Assembly (NCBI GenBank): GCA_002410325.1
Contig: DHRK01000062.1
Coordinates: forward strand, 1-18,988
From: Syntrophomonas sp. UBA5314
Lineage (GTDB): Bacteria > Bacillota > Syntrophomonadia > Syntrophomonadales > Syntrophomonadaceae
Direction of reading: 5' to 3'
DNA length: 18,988 nucleotides
Shown here: positions 1 through 6,962 of the stretch, piece by piece
Layout: each line of letters opens with the position of its first letter
How positions within the stretch are numbered: position 1 is the first letter of the stretch
Notes under the pieces: model-generated
What the model saw: only the letters and a program-made list of their open reading frames with translations
Databases searched by the model: none
Told to the model about the DNA's origin: nothing
Program-made: the position numbers and the translations under genes

Positions 1-100
1 GGGATTTGGTTGGCAAGCCCTAATTGCTCAAAGGCATACTGCCGGATAACTTTACCAGTCGTTCAAAGTGGCTTACATAGCAGGAAGAAGGGATGGTTTG

Positions 101-562
101 ATGAAGTTTTCTACCAAGGGAAGGTATGGCCTGAGGGCAATGTTGGATATAGCTTTGCGACAGGAGCATGGGCCGGTGGCCATCAATGCTATTTCGGAGC
201 GGGAAAACATCTCGGGGCGATACCTTGAGCAATTGCTTATCCCTTTGAAACAAGCCGGTCTGGTTCAAAGCATTAGAGGAGCCCAGGGCGGATATATCCT
301 CGCCAAAAGCGCTTCTGATATTACCGTTGGAGATATTATACGCGTACTGGAAGGACCCATTGCTCCGGTACACTGTGTCAGCGAAATAGAGCCCGAAAAT
401 TGCGATCGAGCCGGATATTGTGTAACAAGGCCGGTCTGGTCGCGTTTGAGAGACTCGATCAGCGCAGTGTTGGATTCATTCACTCTGGAAGATTTGGTTA
501 AAGAATCGCTGGAGGAAAAGAAAACTGTGGCCATATCATCTAAAAGGGTTGATAAACCATAA
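101..562 (+). CDS. iscR: Rrf2/IscR-family transcriptional regulator
   Basis: This is a 153-residue winged-helix regulator that probably senses Fe-S status and controls the downstream isc genes. The N-terminus MKFSTKGRYGLRAMLDIAL and the segment GRYLEQLLIPLKQAGLV-SIRGAQGGY (about residues 39-65) are the classic Rrf2 DNA-binding domain. Three cysteines (C92, C101, C107) followed by TRPVW match the Fe-S ligand region of IscR-like proteins, with spacing C-x8-C-x5-C where E. coli IscR has C-x5-C-x5-C. The ATG at 101 is chosen because AGGAAGAAGGGA lies just upstream and the family starts with MK(L/F)S; the in-frame ATG at 68 would add 11 unsupported residues. It precedes iscS by 22 bases, so an autoregulated operon is likely. 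CymR, a related Rrf2 cysteine regulator, is an alternative, but the cysteine triad favours an IscR type. Confidence 0.93.
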   Translation: MKFSTKGRYGLRAMLDIALRQEHGPVAINAISERENISGRYLEQLLIPLKQAGLVQSIRGAQGGYILAKSASDITVGDIIRVLEGPIAPVHCVSEIEPENCDRAGYCVTRPVWSRLRDSISAVLDSFTLEDLVKESLEEKKTVAISSKRVDKP

Positions 563-584
563 AAAACATAAGAGGTGAAGAGGT

Positions 585-1757
585 ATGAAAGAGATCTATA
601 TGGACCATAGCGCTACCACCCCGGTAGACCGGGAGGTATTTGAAGCCATGATACCCTACTATACCCATGAATATGGTAATCCTTCCAGCGTGCATGCCAA
701 AGGAAGAACTGCCAAAAAAGCACTGGAAAAGGCCCGGGAGCAGCTTGCTTCCTTGATAAACGCCACTCCCCGTGAAGTATTCTTCACCAGCGGGGGAACG
801 GAAGCTGACAATCAGGCCATTGTATCCTATATGCTGACTAATGCGCATAGAGGCCGGCATCTGATAACATCGGCCATAGAACATCACGCGGTTCTGGATA
901 CCTGTGAGCATCTACATAAAAACGGCTTCGATCTGACTGTTTTGCCGGTCAATTCTCTGGGATTAGTGGAGCCCGAAGCCTTACGCAAAGCATTGCGGCC
1001 GGATACTATCCTGGTTACTATCATGCACGCCAATAATGAGATTGGGACGATTCAGCCCATTGCAGAACTGGCGTCCATTGCCCACCAGGGCGGGGCGGCT
1101 TTTCATACCGATGCCGTTCAGACCGTGGGCAAGCTGCCCATTGACGTAAAAGCTATGGGAATTGATATGCTGTCCGCCTCCAGCCATAAATTATACGGCC
1201 CCAAAGGAGTCGGAGCCCTTTATATCAAAAAGGGCACCAGAATTAAAAACATACTCTACGGAGGGCCCCAGGAAAATAAAATGCGGGCCGGCACTGAAAA
1301 TATTCCGGGTATTGTAGGTTTCGGACAGGCAGCCGAACTGGCGCAAAGCAGAATGAGCGATTTAGCCGAGTATCTGAACGGCCTGGGGAAAAGGCTGCGC
1401 GACGGCATCCTGGAGAGTATTCCCCACACTATTCCGACCGGCGATCCGGAGAACCGGGTACCGGGCATTGTCAGCGTTTGTTTTAGATTTGTGGAAGGGG
1501 AGTCCATCCTGCTCATGTTAGACAGCTACGGCATTATGGCTTCCAGCGGCTCCGCCTGCACCTCGGGCTCGTTGGATCCGTCCCATGTACTGCTGGCTAT
1601 AGGTCTGCCGCATGAAATAGCTCACGGCTCGCTTCGTTTAACGCTGGGTAAAGATAACAGCGAAGACGATGTGAATGATGTCCTTGAGGTCTTGCCCAAA
1701 ATTATTGGCAATTTGCGTAAAATGTCACCATTGTATAACGGAGGAGGGAGTAGCTAA
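585..1757 (+). CDS. iscS: Cysteine desulfurase (NifS/IscS family)
   Basis: This PLP-dependent enzyme takes sulfur from L-cysteine, leaving alanine, and carries it as a persulfide for Fe-S cluster and thio-cofactor assembly. It is 390 residues, normal for the NifS/IscS class. The N-terminus YMDHSATTPVD is diagnostic. His100 in EHHAVLDT, D176/Q179 in HTDAVQT and K202 in SASSHKLYGPKG form the cofactor pocket, K202 being the Schiff-base lysine. The persulfide cysteine is C325 in SSGSACTSG, in a long mobile loop as in group I desulfurases. An AGAGGTGAAGAGG ribosome site lies before the ATG. The stop overlaps the next start (TAATG), so it is translationally coupled to iscU, its sulfur acceptor. The symbol nifS would be equally used; no nif genes are nearby, so a housekeeping Isc role is more likely. 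Confidence 0.96.
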   Translation: MKEIYMDHSATTPVDREVFEAMIPYYTHEYGNPSSVHAKGRTAKKALEKAREQLASLINATPREVFFTSGGTEADNQAIVSYMLTNAHRGRHLITSAIEHHAVLDTCEHLHKNGFDLTVLPVNSLGLVEPEALRKALRPDTILVTIMHANNEIGTIQPIAELASIAHQGGAAFHTDAVQTVGKLPIDVKAMGIDMLSASSHKLYGPKGVGALYIKKGTRIKNILYGGPQENKMRAGTENIPGIVGFGQAAELAQSRMSDLAEYLNGLGKRLRDGILESIPHTIPTGDPENRVPGIVSVCFRFVEGESILLMLDSYGIMASSGSACTSGSLDPSHVLLAIGLPHEIAHGSLRLTLGKDNSEDDVNDVLEVLPKIIGNLRKMSPLYNGGGSS

Positions 1758-2131
1758 TGTATTCGCAAAAAGTAATGGATCATTTCATGAATCCCCGCAA
1801 CGTTGGAGATCTGGATATAGCAGACGGGGTGGGGGAGGTAGGCAATCCGGTCTGTGGAGATATCATGCATATCGAAATACAGGTTCAGGATAATATCATC
1901 CAGGACATCAAGTTCAAGACTTTTGGCTGTGCGGCAGCCATTGCCACCAGCAGCATGGTCACTGAAATGGTTAAGGGCAAGACGCTTGAAGAAGCCGAGC
2001 GCATAACCAACCGTACGGTTGCCGACGCCTTGGACGGGCTGCCGCCGATCAAAATGCACTGTTCCAACCTGGCCGCCGACGCCCTGCACCAGGCGATAAA
2101 GGACTATATAGCCCGCCGGAACCAGGCTTAA
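1757..2131 (+). CDS. iscU: Fe-S cluster assembly scaffold IscU/NifU N-terminal type
   Basis: This is a 124-residue scaffold on which [2Fe-2S] and [4Fe-4S] clusters are built from sulfur delivered by the upstream desulfurase. The start MYSQKVMDHFMNPRNVG is the family hallmark. The three cluster-ligand cysteines are C33 (GNPVCGD, with the conserved D35), C58 (FKTFGCAAAIA) and C102 (KMHCSNLA). The IscU-type LPPVK chaperone motif appears as LPPIK at 95-99. The length shows only the U-type domain and no NifU C-terminal domain. It begins inside the iscS stop codon, and GGAGGGAG upstream serves as ribosome site. No hscA/hscB, fdx or mnmA follows in this window, as usual for short clostridial isc operons. 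Confidence 0.95.
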   Translation: MYSQKVMDHFMNPRNVGDLDIADGVGEVGNPVCGDIMHIEIQVQDNIIQDIKFKTFGCAAAIATSSMVTEMVKGKTLEEAERITNRTVADALDGLPPIKMHCSNLAADALHQAIKDYIARRNQA

Positions 2132-2188
2132 AACCAGGCCATTCCGGATGTGGAGGAGAAAAACGTCATTATGCCGATCCGGTTTTGA

Positions 2189-2319
2189 TCAGAAAAGCCT
2201 TATTCTGAGGAAGAACCGATCCGTTGGGTTAACCTTCCGCCCGGGGAAAGACGGCAGCCAAGAAAACATCGATTGATGGCAGGCGATTTTATCTGGATAC
2301 CCCGGGCTTTTAATTTTTT
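2189..2319 (+). ncRNA. Structured, terminator-ending RNA between iscU and metY (unassigned)
   Basis: No gene is visible between 2132 and 2484, but the plus strand folds into several stems. Hairpin 1 pairs 2189-2194 with 2203-2208 (TCAGAA/TTCTGA). Hairpin 2 pairs 2209-2213 with 2234-2238 and 2214-2217 with 2227-2230. A long-range 8-bp stem joins GCCCGGGG (2239-2246) to CCCCGGGC (2300-2307) and encloses a 53-base segment that has its own small hairpin (CATC 2267-2270 / GATG 2275-2278). TTTTAATTTTTT follows at 2308-2319. It could be the isc operon terminator, or a riboswitch-like leader before metY. I compared it by eye with the SAM-I, T-box, c-di-GMP and cobalamin cores and saw no match. Confidence 0.4.
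2300..2319 (+). terminator. Probable Rho-independent terminator after the isc operon
   Basis: CCCCGGGC (2300-2307) is the 3' arm of a perfect 8-bp GC-rich stem whose 5' arm is at 2239-2246. It is followed directly by a T-rich run, TTTTAATTTTTT. The loop is unusually long (53 bases) and contains its own hairpin, so this is not a textbook terminator. It would separate iscRSU transcription from metY. Confidence 0.5.
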
Positions 2320-2393
2320 GCGCCTGGCCCAATTCACCCTTATGAGCATTCGCCCGCATTAATCGGCGGTATATGAAAATTTTTTTATTTAAC

Positions 2394-2422
2394 TTGAAAC
2401 TCTAGCCAAAAGCTAGTATTAT
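2394..2422 (+). promoter_or_regulatory. Predicted sigma-A promoter of metY with inverted repeat in the spacer
   Basis: TTGAAA (2394-2399) and TATTAT (2417-2422) are separated by 17 bases; an overlapping TATAAT at 2420-2425 would give a 20-base spacer. The spacer contains the inverted repeat CTAGC-CAAAA-GCTAG (2402-2416 region), a possible operator. The metY start codon is about 60 bases downstream. Confidence 0.6.
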
Positions 2423-2484
2423 AATAATAGTATACATATTGGTTTTATTGGTTTTACCCATTAAATTTGAGGAGGAATAGCGCA

Positions 2485-3777
2485 GTGAGTGAGAGACAGT
2501 ACAAATTTGACACGTTACAGGTTCATGCCGGGCAAAAACCGGACCCGGCGACAAATTCCCGCGCCGTGCCCATTTATCAGACAACCTCGTACGTATTTAA
2601 CGACGCCGACCATGGCGCCCGGCTTTTTGCTTTGCAGGAGCCAGGCAATATCTACACCCGGATCATGAATCCCACCACCGATGTCTTCGAACAGCGAATA
2701 GCAGCTCTGGAAGGAGGGGTAGCCGGTCTGGGTGTGGCCTCAGGTTCGGCGGCCGTTACTTATTCTATCATGAATATTGCCGGCGCCGGGGATGAGATCG
2801 TTGCCGCCAGCACCCTCTACGGCGGAACCTACAACCTGTTTCTCTATACATTGCCTAAATACGGAATTAATACGATCTTTGTCGATCCCGACGATCCGGA
2901 GAACTTTAGAAAGGCCATAAACGATAAAACCAAAGCGGTCTTTATCGAGAGCATCGGCAACCCGGGGATAAACATTATCGACATAGAAGCAGTGGCGAAA
3001 ATTGCTCATGAGAACGGTTTGCCGCTGATCATTGACAATACATTCACCACGCCTTACCTGCTGCGTCCTATTGAATACGGCGCCGACATCGTGGTACACT
3101 CGGCCACCAAATTTATCGGCGGCCATGGCACCTCCATCGGCGGGGCCATCGTGGACAGCGGTAAATTTGATTGGATCGGCAGCGGAAGGTTTCCCGGCCT
3201 CACTGAACCGGATCCCAGCTATCACGGGGTAAGATTTGCGATTGATGTGGGCGCGCCGGCTTATGTGGCCAAGACCAGGGTGCAGTTGCTCCGGGATACG
3301 GGAGCCGCACTCAGCCCGTTCAATTCTTTCCTCTTCCTGCAGGGTTTAGAAAGCCTGTCGCTAAGAGTGGAGCGGCACGTGAGCAACGCGCGTAAAGTAG
3401 CGGAATGGCTGAACGATCACCCCCTGGTCTCCTGGGTGAATTACCCCAGCCTGCCCGGCAACAAGTACTATGATCTGGCCCAAAAATACCTGCCCAAGGG
3501 GGCCGGTTCCATCTTCACCTTTGGCGTCAAGGGCGATATCGACACCGCCAAGAGATTTATAAACAGCCTCGAACTGTTTTCCAATCTGGCCAACGTGGCA
3601 GACGCCAAATCACTGGTGATCCACCCGGCTACCACCACCCATTCTCAATTGAGTGAGGAGGATCAGAAGCTGGCGGGAGTGACCCCGGATCAAATTCGCT
3701 TGTCGATCGGGGTGGAAGATGTAGAAGATCTGATCTTCGATCTGGATAACGCCCTCCAAAAAGCGGTAGCCGAATAG
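2485..3777 (+). CDS. metY: O-acetylhomoserine sulfhydrylase (Cys/Met metabolism PLP enzyme)
   Basis: This enzyme makes L-homocysteine from O-acetyl-L-homoserine and sulfide, the direct sulfhydrylation route to methionine. Measured from the GTG start it is 430 residues, typical for MetY and longer than cystathionine gamma-synthases (about 380). Features include FDTLQVHAGQKPDP at the N-terminus, YTRIMNPTTDVFEQRIAALEGG (57-78), ASGSAA (85-90), the cofactor aspartate in IIDNTF and the Schiff-base K209 in VVHSATKFIGGHG. GTG at 2485 is chosen because GAGGAGGA (2469-2476) lies 8 bases upstream; the longer frame begins with a TTG inside that ribosome site. It follows its own promoter and ends before a hairpin. 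Nearby isc genes suggest a sulfur-assimilation neighbourhood, but it is probably a separate transcription unit. Confidence 0.93.
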   Translation: MSERQYKFDTLQVHAGQKPDPATNSRAVPIYQTTSYVFNDADHGARLFALQEPGNIYTRIMNPTTDVFEQRIAALEGGVAGLGVASGSAAVTYSIMNIAGAGDEIVAASTLYGGTYNLFLYTLPKYGINTIFVDPDDPENFRKAINDKTKAVFIESIGNPGINIIDIEAVAKIAHENGLPLIIDNTFTTPYLLRPIEYGADIVVHSATKFIGGHGTSIGGAIVDSGKFDWIGSGRFPGLTEPDPSYHGVRFAIDVGAPAYVAKTRVQLLRDTGAALSPFNSFLFLQGLESLSLRVERHVSNARKVAEWLNDHPLVSWVNYPSLPGNKYYDLAQKYLPKGAGSIFTFGVKGDIDTAKRFINSLELFSNLANVADAKSLVIHPATTTHSQLSEEDQKLAGVTPDQIRLSIGVEDVEDLIFDLDNALQKAVAE

Positions 3778-3810
3778 GGAAGGGTTTAAACTAAATAAAA
3801 ACACGGCAGA

Positions 3811-3849
3811 AAGAGGCTTCGTTTAGGTTTTTTGAACCCGAAGCCTCTT
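3811..3849. terminator. Hairpin between convergent metY and arsS genes
   Basis: AAGAGGCTTCG (3811-3821) pairs perfectly with CGAAGCCTCTT (3839-3849), and the loop holds a further GGTT/AACC pairing. It lies 34 bases after the metY stop and just beyond the arsS stop, so it can serve both strands. The T-tracts are short on either side, so termination strength is uncertain. Confidence 0.7.
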
Positions 3850-3860
3850 TACAAGCTTTA

Positions 3861-4841
3861 TTACGCCGTTGCGCCGCCACAGCTGGAACCGGCTCCCGCG
3901 GTACAGGCGTAGCAATGATTCCCGAATACGATCTTGCGCGTCGTTATCGGATGATCTATCAAATCCTTAATTTGATTTATCCCGTTAATGGTGAGCCCCA
4001 ATGCTTGATTGAAATCACAATCATATAGTAACCCATCCCAGCCCACGGATAACTGGCTGCGGCACATCATATTCTCAACCGTCGCCGGATTATAGGAAGC
4101 CGCCAGTCGATTCAGGTAGCTGTTCATATTTCCGCTCCGTTGGAGAAAATCGCCGAACCTTCCGATCGGGTTATTGGTAATGGTGTACAGCCAATTGAAC
4201 GAGATGCCATATAAATCGGCCAGTTTATTTCTGTAATCCATGGTCAAAGCCGCTTGATTGGGTGGCAGAAATGCTCCACCCGGGTTGTAAACCAGATTGA
4301 GCACCAGTTCCGGGGATGTTCCGTAGCCTAAACGATTCAATTTTTGCAGCATCGCTAGGCAAGACGAAAAAACGCCTTGGCCCCGCTGTCTATCCGTGTC
4401 TTTTTCCGAATAGTAGGGCAATGAGGCTACAATCTCCACTCCCGTTTCGGCAAACCTTGCCGGAAGATGACGGTATTCCTCTTTCTCTAAAATTACCAGG
4501 TTGGTACGGAGGATGGTGTGGATTTGGCGCTGCGCGGCTTGTTCGACAAACCACTCAAAATGGGGATTCATCTCGGGCGCTCCGCCGGTAATATCCAGGG
4601 TAGTGAAATCATTCTTTGCAAAAACCTGCAGGCAGGCTTCCATCACTTCCCGGCTCATCATTTCCGGCCGGTCAAGACCGGCCTCAATATGGCAATGCTT
4701 GCAGGACAGATTACATTTTTTCCCCATATTAACCTGCATTACATCCAGAGTCTCATGGGTCATGCAGTATTTCCGGCATTCTTCCCGGCCGGCAAAAGCA
4801 GGAACCCCTTGCAATCGTGCCAACTGTGTTTTTGCTTCCAT
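3861..4841 (-). CDS. arsS: Radical SAM protein of the arsenosugar-biosynthesis ArsS family
   Basis: This 326-residue radical SAM enzyme matches, by recall, the ArsS/TIGR04167 family, whose members act on a methylated arsenical to attach a 5'-deoxyadenosyl group. The [4Fe-4S]-SAM motif is C43-x3-C47-x2-C50 in CNLSCKHCHIEAG. It is followed by DITGGAPEMNP (83-93), the GGE-like SAM-binding segment. The C-terminal half carries the family's second cysteine set: C260, C275 in GLLYDCDFNQALG, and C310, C313 and C321 in HCYACTAGAGSSCGG. Some homologs have selenocysteine in this C-terminal motif; here all are TGC/TGT-type Cys codons and no internal TGA occurs. It starts 8 bases after the AhpD-like gene on the same strand, so the two form an operon. 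The family is clear; the substrate is less so, because no arsM is in the window. Confidence 0.9.
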   Translation of the reverse strand: MEAKTQLARLQGVPAFAGREECRKYCMTHETLDVMQVNMGKKCNLSCKHCHIEAGLDRPEMMSREVMEACLQVFAKNDFTTLDITGGAPEMNPHFEWFVEQAAQRQIHTILRTNLVILEKEEYRHLPARFAETGVEIVASLPYYSEKDTDRQRGQGVFSSCLAMLQKLNRLGYGTSPELVLNLVYNPGGAFLPPNQAALTMDYRNKLADLYGISFNWLYTITNNPIGRFGDFLQRSGNMNSYLNRLAASYNPATVENMMCRSQLSVGWDGLLYDCDFNQALGLTINGINQIKDLIDHPITTRKIVFGNHCYACTAGAGSSCGGATA

Positions 4842-4849
4842 AGCCTTAC

Positions 4850-5182
4850 CTAAAACTCAAGACTTTTGATTACATTTTTTGCCTGCATGCCATGGGCCAG
4901 AGTCGCTCCGCCCCGAATCGCCGCCGCTACATGAACAGCTTCGATCATCTGCTCCTGGTTTACGCCCATTTCCAAAAGCGTTTTGGCATAAGCATCAATA
5001 CAATAGGGGCATTGAACCGCATGGGCAACTCCCAAAGCAATTAAAGCCTTCTCCTTGGCAGTCAATGCGCCGTCCGCAAAGACCTGACTGTAATAGGCCA
5101 TAAACTTGTCCCATAACTGGGGGGCATCCTCACCCATATTTCCAAATTGCTCCAAATCTTCGGGATTGTAATAGGTTTTCAC
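4850..5182 (-). CDS. AhpD/carboxymuconolactone decarboxylase-like protein, arsenosugar-associated
   Basis: This 110-residue all-alpha protein belongs to the CMD/AhpD fold. The redox motif C58-P-Y-C61 sits in HAVQCPYCIDAYAKTLLEMG, followed by a helix with GGATLAHGMQA. Members of this subgroup (TIGR04169 type, from memory) accompany ArsS and are called peroxidase-like, but the usual AhpD histidine three residues after the second Cys is replaced (CIDAY), so ordinary peroxidase activity is not assured. A GTG start at 5182 is preceded by AGGAGTGA. It has a good promoter of its own on the minus strand and leads directly into arsS. E. coli YnjA is a comparable protein next to ydjXYZ. A thiol/disulfide role in the pathway is an inference. 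Confidence 0.88.
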   Translation of the reverse strand: MKTYYNPEDLEQFGNMGEDAPQLWDKFMAYYSQVFADGALTAKEKALIALGVAHAVQCPYCIDAYAKTLLEMGVNQEQMIEAVHVAAAIRGGATLAHGMQAKNVIKSLEF

Positions 5183-5228
5183 TTTATCACTCCTAATTCA
5201 AAAGTTTTTTTATGAAATACATAATAAT

Positions 5229-5256
5229 ATTATATATTTAGCTTTCAGGTTTTCAA
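5229..5256 (-). promoter_or_regulatory. Predicted sigma-A promoter of the AhpD-arsS operon
   Basis: Read on the minus strand, TTGAAA (5256-5251) and TATAAT (5234-5229) are separated by 16 bases. Both hexamers are near-consensus, and the GTG start at 5182 is about 47 bases downstream. Confidence 0.65.
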
Positions 5257-5387
5257 TGATTACGCCCAATTTGCCTTCTTAAAAAATTATCCGGCTTTGC
5301 CTGTTAAACGTCGCAAACTCCCACATATCACGCCCGAGCACCTTTTAAAATAATAATTATTTATTATACATATAAGTAGTTTATTTT

Positions 5388-5424
5388 ATTAACTATTAAT
5401 TAACTAGGGTTGTTATGTTATACT
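5388..5424 (+). promoter_or_regulatory. Candidate promoter with tandem ATTAACTA repeats upstream of the TVP38 operon
   Basis: The octamer ATTAACTA occurs at 5388-5395 and again at 5399-5406, 11 bases start to start, about one helical turn. A -10-like TATACT lies at 5419-5424, with a poor -35 (TTAATT, 5396-5401) embedded in the repeats. A poor -35 covered by phased repeats would suit an activator or repressor site; this is inference. Confidence 0.4.
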
Positions 5425-5486
5425 TTCTTCAACTGATTTTAAGGGCTTTTTTAAAAGGTGGTGGTGATTTTTGGGAGGGCTGCTAA

Positions 5487-6170
5487 ATGAAAGAATTCAC
5501 TAAAAAAGGTCTTATAAAGGCAGCCTTTATACTTATTCTCGGATTGGTTTTTTACTTGGGTAAAAAATCAGGAATGTTTGCCAACCCGACCGCCGAGGGA
5601 CTCAGGGATTATGTCGCTTCATTCGGAGTTTTCGGGCCGCTAGTCTATATGACCATGTTTTCGGTGATTCCTTCCGGTTCTATTATAGCCATTGCGGGCG
5701 GTATGGCCTTCGGTTTATATTGGGGAGCCCTGTACACGATGATCGGAGCCTTGATCGGCGCTACCGTCGCTTTCTATATTTCCAGGCTTCTGGGAAGAGG
5801 CGCTATCGAAAAACTGGTCAAGGGAAAATGGCAGAAATTCGATGAAGGTGTTGAAAAGGGCGGGTTTCTCTTGATCCTCATCTTGAGGCTGATTCCTATC
5901 ATCCCTTTTAATGCCATCAGCCTGGGAGCCGGACTTACCAGGATTAAATACTCCGACTACATATTGTCCACGATGATCGGCATTATTCCAGGAGTTTTGG
6001 TTTTTACCAATCTGGGCGACAAGGCCTGGAAAGTGAATTCCCCCGAATTCTTAGGGGCGGTTGGCATCTTGGCATCAATGGTAATCGTGTCAGTTATTTT
6101 AAAAAAGCGGTTTTCTTTTGAAGAAATGCAGACCAGGATTTTGCAAAGGCGTACAAGCGACAAAGTCTGA
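5487..6170 (+). CDS. TVP38/TMEM64 (DedA-like, VTT-domain) membrane protein, first copy
   Basis: This 227-residue polytopic inner-membrane protein has the SNARE-associated/VTT domain. Visible family marks are FGVFGPLVYM (47-56), AGGMAFGLYWGALYTMIGALIGATVAFYISRLLGRG with its central re-entrant region, and RLIPIIPFNAISLGAGLTRI followed by a final helix with IGIIPG. A hydrophobic helix occupies residues 10-25 and another 188-204. GGGAGGG lies 7-8 bases before the ATG. It is the first gene of the long plus-strand operon and is related in type to E. coli YdjX/YdjZ. DedA/VTT proteins are known as lipid scramblases or flippases; whether this one moves lipid, a lipid-linked sugar or an arsenical is unknown. 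Confidence 0.9.
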   Translation: MKEFTKKGLIKAAFILILGLVFYLGKKSGMFANPTAEGLRDYVASFGVFGPLVYMTMFSVIPSGSIIAIAGGMAFGLYWGALYTMIGALIGATVAFYISRLLGRGAIEKLVKGKWQKFDEGVEKGGFLLILILRLIPIIPFNAISLGAGLTRIKYSDYILSTMIGIIPGVLVFTNLGDKAWKVNSPEFLGAVGILASMVIVSVILKKRFSFEEMQTRILQRRTSDKV

Positions 6171-6214
6171 AAAAGCTAATGATTTGTGAATTGAATCGAT
6201 GGAGGGGCTTAGAG

Positions 6215-6898
6215 ATGAAGAAGATATTATCTTTGGTTTTAATGCTGGTATTAATCGTGGCAGTAGCAGCCGGATGCAGTTCAAACTCAAGCACACCTAC
6301 GGATCCGAATACTGCCAAGGAATTCAAATTGGGCGATCTTTCCGACTCAAAACCGATTGTTGTAAACAAGGAAAAGAAGGAAGTGCAATACCTGGCCCAG
6401 GTTAATGGCAAGTATTTCACCGAATCAACCCGGCATGGAGTAGTGTTTAAAGATGGAAGCAACGGCGAAAAGGCGGTCTTAAGAGGCCTGGCCGATCAGA
6501 TCGATTTTTACAACGCGCTCATTGAAATAGGCGCCAAACCGGGCAATAACATTTCCCTGGACGATATGAAACTGACCGAAAAGAGCATTGAAGGCTCCAA
6601 GTTCAATGTTTTTGTTACCTGGGAAGGACTGGGTAAAGAAATACCCTTCAGCGATATATTGAAAGCGAGTGAAAAGAGACCGATGGATGTTCGGTTTGGC
6701 GGCAACCTGGAGAACGCCACCAATTTAAAAACCGGATGCATCCTGTGTCTGGACAGCTGTGCGGTGGGCATAACCAGCGACGCAGCCTTCAAGGCCAATG
6801 AAATTACCAACCAAAAACAGGTTACTATTACCGGCAACGGCGATATTCTCCCCCAAGACGGAACCAAGCTGGCGGTAATATTCAGGCTGGCCGAATAG
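6215..6898 (+). CDS. YdjY-type lipoprotein with CxxCxxxC motif
   Basis: This is a 227-residue secreted lipoprotein. It has a short basic N-terminus, a hydrophobic stretch and the lipobox V-A-A-G-C with C21 as the lipid anchor, then a Ser/Thr/Pro-rich linker. The body resembles the YdjY domain (KEVQYLAQVNGKYFTEST, then RGLADQIDFYNALIEIGAKPG at about 90-110). Near the C-terminus C175, C178 and C182 form TGCILCLDSCAVGITSD, a possible Fe-S or heme/thiol site; E. coli YdjY is annotated ferredoxin-like. ATG 6215 is chosen for GGAGGGG seven bases upstream and for the signal peptide; an upstream ATG at 6179 would place 12 extra residues before it. It sits between a TVP38 protein and an ABC permease. 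The substrate is unknown. Confidence 0.8.
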   Translation: MKKILSLVLMLVLIVAVAAGCSSNSSTPTDPNTAKEFKLGDLSDSKPIVVNKEKKEVQYLAQVNGKYFTESTRHGVVFKDGSNGEKAVLRGLADQIDFYNALIEIGAKPGNNISLDDMKLTEKSIEGSKFNVFVTWEGLGKEIPFSDILKASEKRPMDVRFGGNLENATNLKTGCILCLDSCAVGITSDAAFKANEITNQKQVTITGNGDILPQDGTKLAVIFRLAE

Positions 6899-6908
6899 CA
6901 AGCCAACA

Positions 6909-6938
6909 GGCAGGTAAGGATATATTTCCTTGCCTGCC
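6909..6938 (+). terminator. 12-bp intra-operon hairpin after the YdjY-type gene
   Basis: GGCAGGTAAGGA (6909-6920) pairs with TCCTTGCCTGCC (6927-6938), with one T-G pair and a 6-base loop. It begins 11 bases after the stop codon. No T-run follows, so it is more likely an mRNA-stability or partial-termination element than a full terminator. Confidence 0.45.
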
Positions 6939-6962
6939 TTAATGATTGATGCAGAGGATCGA

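Larger units (their letters stand above)
5183..5486. promoter_or_regulatory. Divergent intergenic control region of the arsS and TVP38-ABC operons
   Basis: This 304-base, mostly AT-rich gap separates the two divergent operons and holds no gene. It contains the minus-strand promoter at 5229-5256, a plus-strand -10-like TATACT at 5419-5424, a 10-bp palindrome AATAATTATT at 5352-5361, and a tandem repeat at 5388-5406. Both operons could be controlled together from here. Confidence 0.6.

Noticed and set aside
1..100. Possible 3' end of an upstream gene, or a weak promoter (TTGCTC 24-29, TAACTT 47-52)
   Set aside because: Several frames are open at the left edge (stops at 21-23 and 47-49) but too little sequence is present to identify a gene, and the promoter hexamers match consensus poorly.
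20..373. 117-codon minus-strand frame opposite the Rrf2 gene
   Set aside because: It overlaps a clear Rrf2 gene, has no ribosome site or recognisable motif and is a shadow frame.
2132..2484. SAM-I (S-box) or T-box riboswitch before metY
   Set aside because: These would be expected for a methionine gene, but neither the S-box core nor the T-box sequence (AGGGTGG-ACCGCG) is visible.
2740..3225. 161-codon minus-strand frame inside metY
   Set aside because: It lies wholly opposite well-conserved metY motifs and shows no family features of its own.
3861..4841. ArsS as a selenoprotein
   Set aside because: Homologs can carry selenocysteine in the C-terminal CxxC...C motif, but all positions here are Cys codons and there is no in-frame TGA.
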